Shown in pieces: positions 31,641-40,294 of a DNA stretch of 64,000 nt. This DNA is from a virus. The notes beneath the pieces are model-generated. The model had not been told where the DNA came from, ran no database searches, and worked only from the letters and a program-made list of their open reading frames with translations. Within the stretch, counting starts at the first letter, position 1. Each line of letters opens with the position of its first letter. The stretch spans positions 23,929 to 87,928 of the IMG/VR virus record IMGVR_UViG_3300027917_000032. The stretch is one strand, 5' to 3'. The translations under genes were made by a program, and so were the position numbers.

Positions 31641-33109
31641 TAGGGACTCACCACTGTTTCTTCAACCACGTCGTCAAGTACCATCACATCCGTCAAGGTG
31701 CGATGCCATTCAACAATCAGTGTTTGACTGTCGGACATATTCATGTGATTGCCGGGCGGTAGTTCCTCTACTATTGTGCCCTCAAATTCAAACGTCAGCG
31801 TCCAGCGACAACCACGCCCATCTTGGGCTGCCCGATCATTTGGCGTCGTTATAATGCCCACCCACTGCGTTCCTTCCCAGTCGATGATGCCCACTTCTTT
31901 TCCAATGTGATCGACCATGAATTGCTGCATGTCATCCACTTCAGTCTTAGTAAGACCAGAGAAGCTGAGAATCAAAGTTTGAATCTTGGGCCATGTTGGG
32001 TCGGCAAAAATTGTCAAACGACCGCCGCGTGTTTCTCTGTTGATTCGAGTGAAGGATTGCCGATCCCTGTTGTCAAGGTTCGGAGCCCGAAGCTCGACAA
32101 TATCGGTAGACTCACCCAGAGCGGGATAGAGTAGCAGGAATCGTTCTCCATCCGGTAGTCTAGGAATGTACTCCAAGCTATCGTCAGGCGGCGTGGGATT
32201 GGACGTGGAGGTACTCTCCCCGATAAAAGGCGTGTAGGCTTTCTTGTCGCACGGGTCGGGCAAGTAGTAAGTGAGTGTGTGACCCAGGCCCATCGAATCT
32301 GTCACAGTGCGATCCCACACCCCGTTTGTCTGAACAACTTGCGTCAAATCCAGTTCCGACGCAGGAATATCTTTAGACTTGCCTGCGTTCAGCGTTTGCA
32401 CCAACGAGAGATTTGAAGAAGGCGTCTCGCTCCAGTATGCCTCGTCGGCCATATTCATTGTCGTTGTGACGTTCTCTTGATGCGGGTAGCCTGCCCCATG
32501 CACAAGGTCAATCGCATCCGAGAGTCGTTCAAACTTATCCTCATACGGCATAAAGCCATTGAGAAACATCTTACTCTGGCATGAGATTCGGATAGTTCCA
32601 CGAACGCTGACGGCTTGCGTCATCGACATTGTGGAATCAACAAGATTAGAAAGACCGGTCACTTCGGCCAAGTCGGTAAGATTTAAGTCGTGGCTCAGCC
32701 CAATGAAATCGCCAACACTAACGAACTCAGAAACAATGTCTGAGACCGCCATGTTGGTTGTGAGACTTTCTTCTTTTACACGCCCGGCTTGGTGTACTAG
32801 CGTCAGCGTGCTTGACGCCGACGCCGGAATAGATATTGGCAACGTTTGTGTCATTGACAAGTTTGATGTAAGCGACCGCGTGAGATTAAGTCCAACGGCT
32901 ACGTCGTCGGACAGTGCCATCACGCTGTTTACATCTTCCTCAAATGATGCCGACGCCTCCGCCAACACTTCAACGTGCTGCCGAGTTACACGCAACTTAC
33001 CGTCACTAGCGGGTGCGAGCACTTCAACGTGCTGCCGCGTAACCCGTAGCTCACCATCGCTTGCAGGCGCAAGCACTTCAACGTGTTGTCGCGTGACTCG
33101 TAAAGCCAT
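31640..33109 (-). CDS. Fibre-like tail protein with three amino-terminal repeats
   Basis: A 489-residue protein. Residues 3-52 are three 18-residue repeats with core LRVTRQHVEVLAPASDG. The middle is a series of Ser/Thr/Leu-rich strands (SNLSMTQTLP, TSTLTLVHQAG, LSHDLNLTDLAE) that look like a repetitive beta fibre. The last 120 residues are a beta domain shared with the next gene. TAATG overlap with the upstream gene. The repeats may be modular attachment or spacing units. Confidence 0.75.
   Translation of the reverse strand: MALRVTRQHVEVLAPASDGELRVTRQHVEVLAPASDGKLRVTRQHVEVLAEASASFEEDVNSVMALSDDVAVGLNLTRSLTSNLSMTQTLPISIPASASSTLTLVHQAGRVKEESLTTNMAVSDIVSEFVSVGDFIGLSHDLNLTDLAEVTGLSNLVDSTMSMTQAVSVRGTIRISCQSKMFLNGFMPYEDKFERLSDAIDLVHGAGYPHQENVTTTMNMADEAYWSETPSSNLSLVQTLNAGKSKDIPASELDLTQVVQTNGVWDRTVTDSMGLGHTLTYYLPDPCDKKAYTPFIGESTSTSNPTPPDDSLEYIPRLPDGERFLLLYPALGESTDIVELRAPNLDNRDRQSFTRINRETRGGRLTIFADPTWPKIQTLILSFSGLTKTEVDDMQQFMVDHIGKEVGIIDWEGTQWVGIITTPNDRAAQDGRGCRWTLTFEFEGTIVEELPPGNHMNMSDSQTLIVEWHRTLTDVMVLDDVVEETVVSP
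32953..33103 (-). repeat. Three 54-bp coding repeats (LRVTRQHVEVLAPASDG)
   Basis: Three near-identical units at the start of the 489-residue fibre-like protein. The third ends in AEASAS instead of APASDG. Synonymous differences between units show they are older than the GAAGCAGCG array at 26064. Confidence 0.92.
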
Positions 33110-34143
33110 TAGGTCTTAACCTTTACGCCAAAGTTTGCCGCGTTGATCGCTGCCATCGTCCAAGCAGAGTTAGTATCGGGGTCTTGCTCCTCCAGACGTG
33201 TAAACTCCGTATAGCTTGAACTCATCGCCTGTCCAGAATCATCATACTCAGTACCATTTGATTCGACAATGGTAATCAACTCAAAATCAGTGGCGTCCGT
33301 CTCCTTCGCCATTGTGCGAACGACGAGTCCAGCAATCGTACCTAAACTCGCAACACTTCCATAAGTCCAAATGTCTTTGTTGGTGTTTGTACTTTCTTCC
33401 ACATAGCTTGTATCATCATCGCAGATTGTTTCATCTACATTCTCATAGTGATTGGCGCTAGGTGTTGAAGTTCCAAACCCCGTTGTGTCATCGCCATCAG
33501 GATTGATTCGCACGACCTTGTGATTTCCAAGGAAGTCATTGTTGACAGAGCCAGTGCTATCGCAGACATACATATCATCCCAAGTTGGATGCACCCCTGA
33601 TGTGTCTGAGGGAGCGAGCCTAACCCTGTCGTGGTAGGCATTAGACCCAGCCTGCGTATCTGTGCCCGTGCCGCTACACACATTCACCCCATTTACACGG
33701 ACTTCATAAGTACCAGCCGTATTATCACACAGCACTTTGAACTCAATGTAGTCCCAGCTATTTGTTCCAATCCCTGCTCCAGTGGATGTGTCGATAAGCG
33801 TCGCATCCCGATACACACTAATCTCACTTGCTGACGCCGCAACCTGCAAATTCATCCCACGTTGCGAACCATCATAGAAAGCGACGATAGCTACTTGATC
33901 CGTAGTCTCACGCTTGAAGGCCGCGCCCCAAATAAGCGTGTCATCAGTCGTAAGTGGTTCTGACTCCAGGTAACAGGTATACCGATTGAAGTCCAGTGCG
34001 TAGCCACCTGTTCGTCCCGAGGCAATTCGCATGTAATTTTCTGCCGACACTGAGTAGCGTCGGCCCACCACGTCGGTAGGTGAAGGCGCACTACCCGCGC
34101 TCGTGCCGAAACCTTCAAATCCTTCAATAAGCAGAAGTGCCAT
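33109..34143 (-). CDS. Lectin-like virion protein (LamG / concanavalin-like fold)
   Basis: A 344-residue beta-rich protein starting MALLLIEGFEGFG. Segments such as GYALDFNRYTCYLESEPL, TLIWGAAFKRETTDQVAIV, SWDYIEFKVLCDNTAGTYEV and VRVNGVNVCSG follow the strand order of laminin-G-like lectin domains used in virion decoration or receptor binding. The second half is likely an accessory beta domain. AAGG lies upstream of the ATG. It sits among the tail genes after the tape measure. Confidence 0.72.
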   Translation of the reverse strand: MALLLIEGFEGFGTSAGSAPSPTDVVGRRYSVSAENYMRIASGRTGGYALDFNRYTCYLESEPLTTDDTLIWGAAFKRETTDQVAIVAFYDGSQRGMNLQVAASASEISVYRDATLIDTSTGAGIGTNSWDYIEFKVLCDNTAGTYEVRVNGVNVCSGTGTDTQAGSNAYHDRVRLAPSDTSGVHPTWDDMYVCDSTGSVNNDFLGNHKVVRINPDGDDTTGFGTSTPSANHYENVDETICDDDTSYVEESTNTNKDIWTYGSVASLGTIAGLVVRTMAKETDATDFELITIVESNGTEYDDSGQAMSSSYTEFTRLEEQDPDTNSAWTMAAINAANFGVKVKT

Positions 34144-34171
34144 AGCTTCACCTTTGTCTTGTAGAAGGAAG

Positions 34172-34202
34172 ACCCTGGCACAGTCACAAACTGTGCCAAG
34201 GT
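34172..34202 (-). terminator. Terminator-like hairpin before the lectin-like gene
   Basis: ACCTTGGCACAGT pairs with ACTGTGCCAGGGT (12 of 13 bp, loop TTGTG). On the minus strand TCTTCCTTC follows. It lies between 34219-34707 and 33109-34143 and may reduce expression of the tip genes. Confidence 0.7.
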
Positions 34203-34218
34203 CAACCGAGGGAGAGAC

Positions 34219-34707
34219 TTAGCCGCTGACCGTGTAGGTAATCTTCAGCGTGTCCCCATTCTGGACCGAAACCGTCGAGCTAAACAGTGCGGTAGACCAG
34301 AGGATGCCAGATGTACCACTAGCCTGATCGGTCACGAAGATACCCTTCAATGTGGCAGACGACGTGATAGAAAAGTCAGCCGTGGTTGAGTTAGAAATGG
34401 ACCGCGAGGATGCAGAGCCAACCGACCAGGCAACGCGGTTGCCCGAGTACGGTGTGGCTTCCGACCAGCCCGTGTGCGATGCCAGCGTGTCGCTGTTGCT
34501 AACGCCAGTGTAGCCCGAGTTGTCAATAAGGCCAATATACCATGCGGTATGCTGCGATGTGGCACCAAAATGAACGTCCAAAAGATCATTCATGCCCACA
34601 TCAACGATGCCATTAGGCACGCGGTACAGGCCAATGAGTTTGCCGTCACTGTTGCGGTGTTCAATGTAGTAAGCACCACGAAGCGGCAGATTGTGTTGGG
34701 ATTTCAT
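34219..34707 (-). CDS. Phage structural protein of a common small beta type
   Basis: A 162-residue protein with segments typical of a widespread phage virion protein: PNGIVDVGMNDLLDVHFGAT, TAWYIGLIDNSGYTGVSNSD, TLASHTGWSEATPYSGNRV, GILWSTALFSSTVSVQNGD and KITYTVSG. It is probably a tail or head appendage. GGGAG is 6 bases before the ATG. It follows the tape measure gene, which suggests tail location. Confidence 0.75.
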   Translation of the reverse strand: MKSQHNLPLRGAYYIEHRNSDGKLIGLYRVPNGIVDVGMNDLLDVHFGATSQHTAWYIGLIDNSGYTGVSNSDTLASHTGWSEATPYSGNRVAWSVGSASSRSISNSTTADFSITSSATLKGIFVTDQASGTSGILWSTALFSSTVSVQNGDTLKITYTVSG

Positions 34708-34719
34708 GTGTTTCTCCCT

Positions 34720-37700
34720 TTAGGTTAGTTTGATTGTGCCCCGGCTGATTTCTCTCCGCAAACCGTGGGCAATTTCCCGGATCGTTTGTTGTGAGTTGTC
34801 GCCTCCCTGGACTGTTACGTTAATGTCTCCGACGTTTGTTACTGAACCGCCCTGCTCACGATAGACGGGTTGTTGTCCCGCGTTAATAGCCTGAAGTTGC
34901 GGGAAGAAGTTACGAGCCGAGCGAGCATTGATGACAAACTCGCCAGGTGACAGCATCGCAGGGATGGTATCCGTACCACGACCACCGATGGCAAAGAATC
35001 GGCCACCCTTGGCCGCCGTGACAGCACCACCAGAACAGTATCCACTTGCCTGCGCACACGCTTCAGCCGCTTGCAGCGCTGACTGAGCCGTAACTTGCAT
35101 CGCTTGGGAAGCCGTCCCAGCCAACTGTACTGAATTTTGCAACTGCGTGTTCCACGTACTTGTAGCCGTTGCAAGCTGATTTGTAGACGACACAGTTGAG
35201 AGAACTTGCTGATTGGTTCCCGCCGCAGCTTGTTCCGTTTGCTTGATCTGTGTCGTAGTTTCCATAAACGGGTTTACCAGCATCCCCGCATTGATAGAAG
35301 TTTGTCGAACCGCCTCAGCCGTGGCTTGGGTACTCGACGTAGCTTCTTTTATGTACGGGTTAATGCCGTTGTAAATTGTCCGCAGCGTGTTTACCTTTTC
35401 GTTCACACGTTCAGCAGCCGCCGCCTGAGCTTCAAACTCAGTCGAAGTTATCGAAGGCGGTTGCGGCGCGACGGGTGGCGCGACGGGCGGTGCTACCGGC
35501 GCTGCCGGTTGCAAAATTGCGTTCTGAGCCGCCGTCGCTGCTTCCAATTCCGTTCTTACAGCCTCAGCTTGCCCCGCCTGAGCGGCAAGAGCCTGGGTAG
35601 CTGTAGCCGTAGCAGCAGGCAGGCTGGCCTGAGCTTGGCGACTAGCTTCCAACTGCTCTGTCGTCCCCTTGGCTGCCTCAGTCATTTCTTGCTGAGCGGC
35701 TGCACCAGCGCCAAACTTCTCGTTAATGTCGTCAAGTTTTCGTCGCGCTTCCTCCGCCTGCGGGCCGAGAATATCCACTTGGGAAATACCCCCAAGAGTG
35801 TCCCCCAAAGTCTGTGCAGCAGTAGCTACACTTCGCCAAGCCTCGGCACCTGCTTTAGCCTCCTCAGTCGTTATTCGGCCAGTCTCTTGCAATTGGCGAC
35901 CGTACTGATAGACTTCATTGAGATAAGTAGCTTCTGCTTCGGTCAGTCCGCGACGCTCCGCAGCAGCAGTTCGGACGATTTCAATGCTTTTTATTAGCGA
36001 CTCGTTGTATTGCTCAGCGTAGCTTAATCTTTCTTTTTCAGGATCAATCGTCGCATCAAACCCCGCGCCAACACCACCGGAGATTCTAAACTCACCGAGT
36101 CGGTCTAAAAATCGGCTAAGTCGCGTAGACGTATCAACCTCCGACAACTCTTTCGCCGTTTTCAACTGGGCGTCGAGTGCCTTCATGTTGCGATCTACGG
36201 CGGAAGCTGCGGCATCGTGTTCCTTTATAATCTTCTCAGCAGTCTGGGCAATTTGCTCAGCCGTTTTGACAGAATCCCCGAGCACATTTATTTCACCAAA
36301 CTGGTCAATGTAGGCTTGGAGGAAACCTTCATTTGTGATGGATAAGGTGATGTTCGCTCGAAAGTCTGTCGCGTTCAGCTTTGCCGCAAATGTGTTAATC
36401 ATTCGGTCATAGTCAAGGTCGGCCTTTGACAGTGCATCGGTGATGCCATCTTTTAGATTAGACACGCCTTCGACAATGCCCATTTGTTCAAACACATCGA
36501 AATCAAACGACCGATCTAACTCGGCGCGCAGGTCTTCCATGAGAGCTTTGGAGCGTTCTGCACGTTCCTCCAGCTCTTTCATGCTCTTCGGTTCAGTCTC
36601 GTTGAGACGTTCGTACTCTTCAATGAGAGCTTTTACAGTCTCTTGGGAGGCGATACCGCTTTCTTTGAGGGCTCGAATCTGCTCTTTACTCGCTGCCGAC
36701 TGCGCCTTTTCGCGGTCGATTTGAAACTGCGTTTCCGCTTTGATTCGGTCCCCGCGAATTTTCGCCAGGTCTTCCTCAGCTTGACGAATTAAACCGACAT
36801 TACTCAGACGCTCCGCTTGAGCCAGAGCTTCTTGCGCTCGTTTCTCTGCGATGTGCGAAAGTTCGCGGGCGGCGGTAGCTCGTTCCTCATTAGCCCCGAC
36901 TTTTGCGTAGGCTTGTCGAGCTTTTGTCGCTTCTTCCTCGGCGCGTTTAAGAGTGACCCAAAACTTATTGCGATCACTCAAGCGACGAGTTTCACTTTTG
37001 AACGATGCTTCGGCAATCGCTTCCTGCGTATCGGCAACTTCCTGCATGGAAGTTTTGATTGCCGAATCGGCCGCCGTACCAGCTTTCTCAATCGCTTTGA
37101 TGGCGTCTTCACGCTTGCTGAAGATGGTGTCAACAATGCCTTCCAGCGTCTCACCGATGACTTTTGACTGAATCTGAAGCCGCTTGAAATCCTTTTGGTA
37201 TTCAAGCGCGACAGCCGAAAAGTAGTCTGCCGTGGCCTTTCGCCGCGCAACAAACTCTTGGTTGGTTTTCTGGATTCTCGCTGATGCTTGTCGGTCATGC
37301 TCATCAGTGAGTCGCTTTTCTTCCGCAATCAAATCGTTGACTAACGCTTCCGCTTCGCCCGAACTTTCCGTGAGCCATTTAGTCAATTCAACAGCCGCCA
37401 ACGCTGCCAACATAGCGATAGCAACGGGCGCAAGAGAAGCCAAGGCCGTTTTCAAAACTCCTGCGGACGCAGTAGCCCCTGCCATCGCAGCAGCCGATTG
37501 AGCCGCCGCAAGTCGCACCCCGACTAGACCAGAAACCGCACCTACAGCCGCAACTTTTAGCAAGTCCATGTTGCGGATCATCCAGTCCAGCGCTTCGATT
37601 ACTGGAGTCAAAACCGAAAGAATCGCTTCCCCCGCACCGATCATAGTTGTCTTTAGACGCTGCCACGCCTCAACTTGACGACGGCCAGACGAAGAACGCA

Positions 37701-39021
37701 TTTCTTCGAGAGCTTTTGACGTAGCATTAGTGCTGTTCTGCATCTGCTCCATCGCTTCCTCAAGAGCAGTCGCGCCGTCGGTTGTCAAGTTCAACGCACC
37801 GACCAACGCCCTTACGCGCCCAAGCAAATCAGCGAACTCTTTGTCATTCCCAGACGTAGCATCCTGCATTTTCAGCAAAACCTCACGCAAACCGCCAAAA
37901 CGACGGATCGCCTCCGGTCCTGTCCGAACACCCCATTCTTCATACAGGTCTTGCAGCCCCATAGTAGGTCGTAAGAGCTTCTGCGATACTTGCGTCAACT
38001 GGGTGATAGCTGTGTGTGCAGGAACACCTTTTTGCGTGATGGCCGCAATTGACGCAGCCATTTCTTCAAAGCTAATACCCAGTGTTGCGGTCAGAGGAGA
38101 AACGCGACCAAGGACACTTCCAAATTCATTCAGTCGCAACCGACCTAACTCAATGGTCTTGAAGAGTACATTAGAAACATGCTCTGTCTCGGCTACGTCG
38201 AGGTTATAGCTATTCATCACCGAAGACAGCGCATTAACCGCGTCTTTCAATTCTGAATTGGTGGCGATAGCTAATTCAGCCGCTTTGGCTTCAAACCGAA
38301 GCGCATCACCAGCTTCAACAACTTGGTTTGATAAGGTTTGGTACAAACCTTCAGCCACTTCCAGCGCGGGCTCACCTAGCGAACGGGCCAAGTCTTTCAC
38401 AGACTGATTCAATTGATCCATGTTGCCCAAATCACCACCAGATATGGTGAACGCTTCCGCCACAGCAATAGAGAAATCCTGGGCGGTCACGGTCGCCTCA
38501 CGGAACGAGGCGACGATTGCGCTCAGCGCACGAACGATTGCTTGAGCCGCGATGATGCGCCCCACAGTTCTCCAGGAGAGTGTGATTCCTTCTCCGGCCC
38601 GCTTACCCTCTTCGCCCACCTTCTTGAAGCCAAGCCCCAGATGAGCGAGCGAGTTCGCCCCTTGTTTAGAGGCAGTCACGGTCTGTTGGACAGCGGCACT
38701 TGTAGACACCGATGCCGTGCCAAGCCGCCCCGCATTTTGGGCCGCTTCCAGAGCTTTGTTCCCATAACCGGTTAACCCACTGATAGCACTGTTAGCTTGC
38801 GTGGATAACGTCGTCATGGTGGCACCAGCCGATTTAGCTGAGCCCGACAACTGCTTCATGGTCCGCGAGACGGGGGCTGCACTGGCGTTAAACCGGTCCA
38901 TAGCGCCAGAAGTGGTCTGCAAGGTTGACTGGAACTTAGCCAGTTCTACTTGCAACCGGGCCAACTCTTGCACCGCTTTTGAAGCGTCAAAGCCTAGTTT
39001 CTGGGTAATTTCGTTAGGCAT
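34720..39021 (-). CDS. Tail tape measure protein
   Basis: A 1433-residue protein of the TP901 core type: VASFREATVTAQDFSIAVAE, FTISGGDLGNMDQLNQSVKD, LGISFEEMAASIAAITQKG and VPAHTAITQLTQVSQKLL near residues 170-360. Long helices and coiled coils fill the rest. A hydrophobic stretch (LASLAPVAIAMLAALAAVEL, near 520-540) could cross a membrane during ejection. At about 1.5 angstrom per residue it predicts a tail of roughly 215 nm. It overlaps the upstream gene (TGATG). Confidence 0.95.
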   Translation of the reverse strand: MPNEITQKLGFDASKAVQELARLQVELAKFQSTLQTTSGAMDRFNASAAPVSRTMKQLSGSAKSAGATMTTLSTQANSAISGLTGYGNKALEAAQNAGRLGTASVSTSAAVQQTVTASKQGANSLAHLGLGFKKVGEEGKRAGEGITLSWRTVGRIIAAQAIVRALSAIVASFREATVTAQDFSIAVAEAFTISGGDLGNMDQLNQSVKDLARSLGEPALEVAEGLYQTLSNQVVEAGDALRFEAKAAELAIATNSELKDAVNALSSVMNSYNLDVAETEHVSNVLFKTIELGRLRLNEFGSVLGRVSPLTATLGISFEEMAASIAAITQKGVPAHTAITQLTQVSQKLLRPTMGLQDLYEEWGVRTGPEAIRRFGGLREVLLKMQDATSGNDKEFADLLGRVRALVGALNLTTDGATALEEAMEQMQNSTNATSKALEEMRSSSGRRQVEAWQRLKTTMIGAGEAILSVLTPVIEALDWMIRNMDLLKVAAVGAVSGLVGVRLAAAQSAAAMAGATASAGVLKTALASLAPVAIAMLAALAAVELTKWLTESSGEAEALVNDLIAEEKRLTDEHDRQASARIQKTNQEFVARRKATADYFSAVALEYQKDFKRLQIQSKVIGETLEGIVDTIFSKREDAIKAIEKAGTAADSAIKTSMQEVADTQEAIAEASFKSETRRLSDRNKFWVTLKRAEEEATKARQAYAKVGANEERATAARELSHIAEKRAQEALAQAERLSNVGLIRQAEEDLAKIRGDRIKAETQFQIDREKAQSAASKEQIRALKESGIASQETVKALIEEYERLNETEPKSMKELEERAERSKALMEDLRAELDRSFDFDVFEQMGIVEGVSNLKDGITDALSKADLDYDRMINTFAAKLNATDFRANITLSITNEGFLQAYIDQFGEINVLGDSVKTAEQIAQTAEKIIKEHDAAASAVDRNMKALDAQLKTAKELSEVDTSTRLSRFLDRLGEFRISGGVGAGFDATIDPEKERLSYAEQYNESLIKSIEIVRTAAAERRGLTEAEATYLNEVYQYGRQLQETGRITTEEAKAGAEAWRSVATAAQTLGDTLGGISQVDILGPQAEEARRKLDDINEKFGAGAAAQQEMTEAAKGTTEQLEASRQAQASLPAATATATQALAAQAGQAEAVRTELEAATAAQNAILQPAAPVAPPVAPPVAPQPPSITSTEFEAQAAAAERVNEKVNTLRTIYNGINPYIKEATSSTQATAEAVRQTSINAGMLVNPFMETTTQIKQTEQAAAGTNQQVLSTVSSTNQLATATSTWNTQLQNSVQLAGTASQAMQVTAQSALQAAEACAQASGYCSGGAVTAAKGGRFFAIGGRGTDTIPAMLSPGEFVINARSARNFFPQLQAINAGQQPVYREQGGSVTNVGDINVTVQGGDNSQQTIREIAHGLRREISRGTIKLT

Positions 39022-39536
39022 CAGCTAACCTTGACTTTCTTGAGGAACTTGAACGGGTTTGGAAGTTCCGTGAAGCGTGTGAAATCTTCAAACGCTTTCT
39101 GTCCCTTCTCTTGAAAGTGATACGGAGTGGGGTTAGTTAATCCACGCGGCGAGAACACGTTAGGGGCTTGACCGTAGACAACGTGATTATACTCATTGTA
39201 TGCCAGGTAGCGCAGCGTCGTATGGTACTTAAAATACCACCGCGAGTTACCGGGGTCGAGTTCTAATCCGCTGCCTTGACTTGTAGACAATCCCAATCCC
39301 GCACGATCTTTGCGACTTTTTTGCTCGCCATAAGGAATTGCAGTGCCGAGTTCTCGGGCAAGTTTTTGGAACGTGGCCCTTGACGCTTTAGACCATGTTG
39401 GAATAATAGCAAGCACAGTAGCATGGAGCCACTCGACACCGGCCTGCTTTAGCCAGTCTTCCATGTAGGAGTTAAAGAACCGCTTGTATCCGGCTAGGTC
39501 TAACTCCAATGCTACGAATTTGTGCGTAAACTTCAT
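39021..39536 (-). CDS. Minor tail / head-tail joining-like protein
   Basis: A 171-residue protein between the tail assembly chaperones and the tape measure. The central helix EWLHATVLAIIPTWSKASRA and the later strand region SRWYFKYHTTLRYLAYNEYN recall HK97 gp10-like proteins. The ATG overlaps the stop of the frameshift frame (ATGA). The assignment is by position and general look. Confidence 0.6.
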   Translation of the reverse strand: MKFTHKFVALELDLAGYKRFFNSYMEDWLKQAGVEWLHATVLAIIPTWSKASRATFQKLARELGTAIPYGEQKSRKDRAGLGLSTSQGSGLELDPGNSRWYFKYHTTLRYLAYNEYNHVVYGQAPNVFSPRGLTNPTPYHFQEKGQKAFEDFTRFTELPNPFKFLKKVKVS

Positions 39537-39775
39537 CGGCGTCTCCGTCTCGATACTGGTTTTGGTTTTCCTTTGCCAAAACCAGCGAGTGCCTTCCGTT
39601 CTTCAAGCTCGTCGTATTCACGAACCTGATTAAAAGCGATGATGCGTGCTTGAGTGATTACATCACAATCATCCCACGCTGCTTTCACGCCGGGCGGGCG
39701 CACTCCTAATCGCTCGCAACCTCGCCAGATGGCGTATTCGCCGGTTCGGTTTGGAGGCCAGAGGATTCTTTTGCC
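39533..39775 (-). CDS. Tail assembly chaperone T region, read by -1 frameshift (GT fusion)
   Basis: This frame is exactly -1 to the upstream chaperone gene and has no stop from the candidate slip sites to 39533. It reads LGVRPPGV, then AAWDDCDVITQARIIAFNQ, then REYDELEERKAL, the typical second domain of lambda-GT-like fusions. The frame upstream is closed by a TGA just before GGTTTTTC, so the slip must occur between 39768 and 39802. GTG at 39703 could allow separate translation but would lose part of the domain. The frameshift itself is inferred. Confidence 0.8.
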   Translation of the reverse strand, partial: GKRILWPPNRTGEYAIWRGCERLGVRPPGVKAAWDDCDVITQARIIAFNQVREYDELEERKALAGFGKGKPKPVSRRRRR

Positions 39776-40230
39776 GCCTCCGCCTCCCCACGTAGAAAAA
39801 CCTCACGGGCTTCCTTCAGCTTGCTTTCATCCAAAGCATTTGCCGCCATCACACAGCGAACGACACGATTTACTTCGGTGTCAGCTAGGCCCGCTTCCCG
39901 CAACTCTTTTTCCCAATTCTTCCATGTCTTAGGATTGTCCAACGTCACGGTTTCCCACTCAATGTCGCTCGGAACAAGCGACTTAATGCACATATAGGCA
40001 AACCGCTGTTCGTTGTAGTTTGTCAACTTCTGCAAGTACGTTTCATCCTCCAGTTGTGGAATCATACCTTCCTTGGTCAGCACACCAGGAGCCTTGGGCA
40101 CCGGCACAAGAGCTTCAAACTCATCCATGCTTGTAACCGCACGCGCACGGAAAACAATGTTGCCCTCGGGACGCGGAAGAACCAAGATTTCTTCGTTCGG
40201 TCCATTAAGGATAGATCGACCAATTCGCAT
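39706..40230 (-). CDS. Tail assembly chaperone (G-like)
   Basis: A 174-residue protein in the chaperone position between tail tube and tape measure genes. It starts MRIGRSILNGPNEEILVLPR and contains YLQKLTNYNEQRFAYMCIKS and VNRVVRCVMAANALDESKLK. The tail (GEAEAAKESSGLQTEPANTP) is disordered, as in other G proteins, and holds the frameshift window. GGGAG lies 7 bases before the ATG. It keeps tape measure protein soluble and helps tube assembly. Confidence 0.85.
   Translation of the reverse strand: MRIGRSILNGPNEEILVLPRPEGNIVFRARAVTSMDEFEALVPVPKAPGVLTKEGMIPQLEDETYLQKLTNYNEQRFAYMCIKSLVPSDIEWETVTLDNPKTWKNWEKELREAGLADTEVNRVVRCVMAANALDESKLKEAREVFLRGEAEAAKESSGLQTEPANTPSGEVASD
39768..39802 (-). promoter_or_regulatory. 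Candidate -1 frameshift window
   Basis: The minus strand contains GGTTTTTC (39795-39802) and GGCAAAAG (39768-39775), both placed so that a one-base back slip enters the T frame. Neither is a perfect X XXY YYZ heptamer in the G frame; in both the A-site codon (TTT or AAA) can re-pair. The TGA that closes the -1 frame lies just upstream of the first. Confidence 0.6.
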
Positions 40231-40247
40231 GTTTTATCTCCCTCTAG

Positions 40248-40280
40248 TGAAAAATTGGGGCGGGCGGGTATGCCCGCCCC
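40248..40280 (-). terminator. Terminator after the tail tube gene
   Basis: GGGGCGGGC pairs perfectly with GCCCGCCCC (loop ATACCC on the minus strand) and is followed by AATTTTTCACTAG. It would make the tail tube mRNA more abundant than the chaperone and tape measure mRNA, which fits the copy numbers needed. Confidence 0.82.
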
Positions 40281-40294
40281 TTGAAACTCACAGC

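Noticed and set aside
35206-35997. A 263-codon plus-strand frame opposite the tape measure gene
   Set aside because: Shadow with Arg/Ser/Leu-rich composition typical of antisense to helical coding sequence; no ribosome site.
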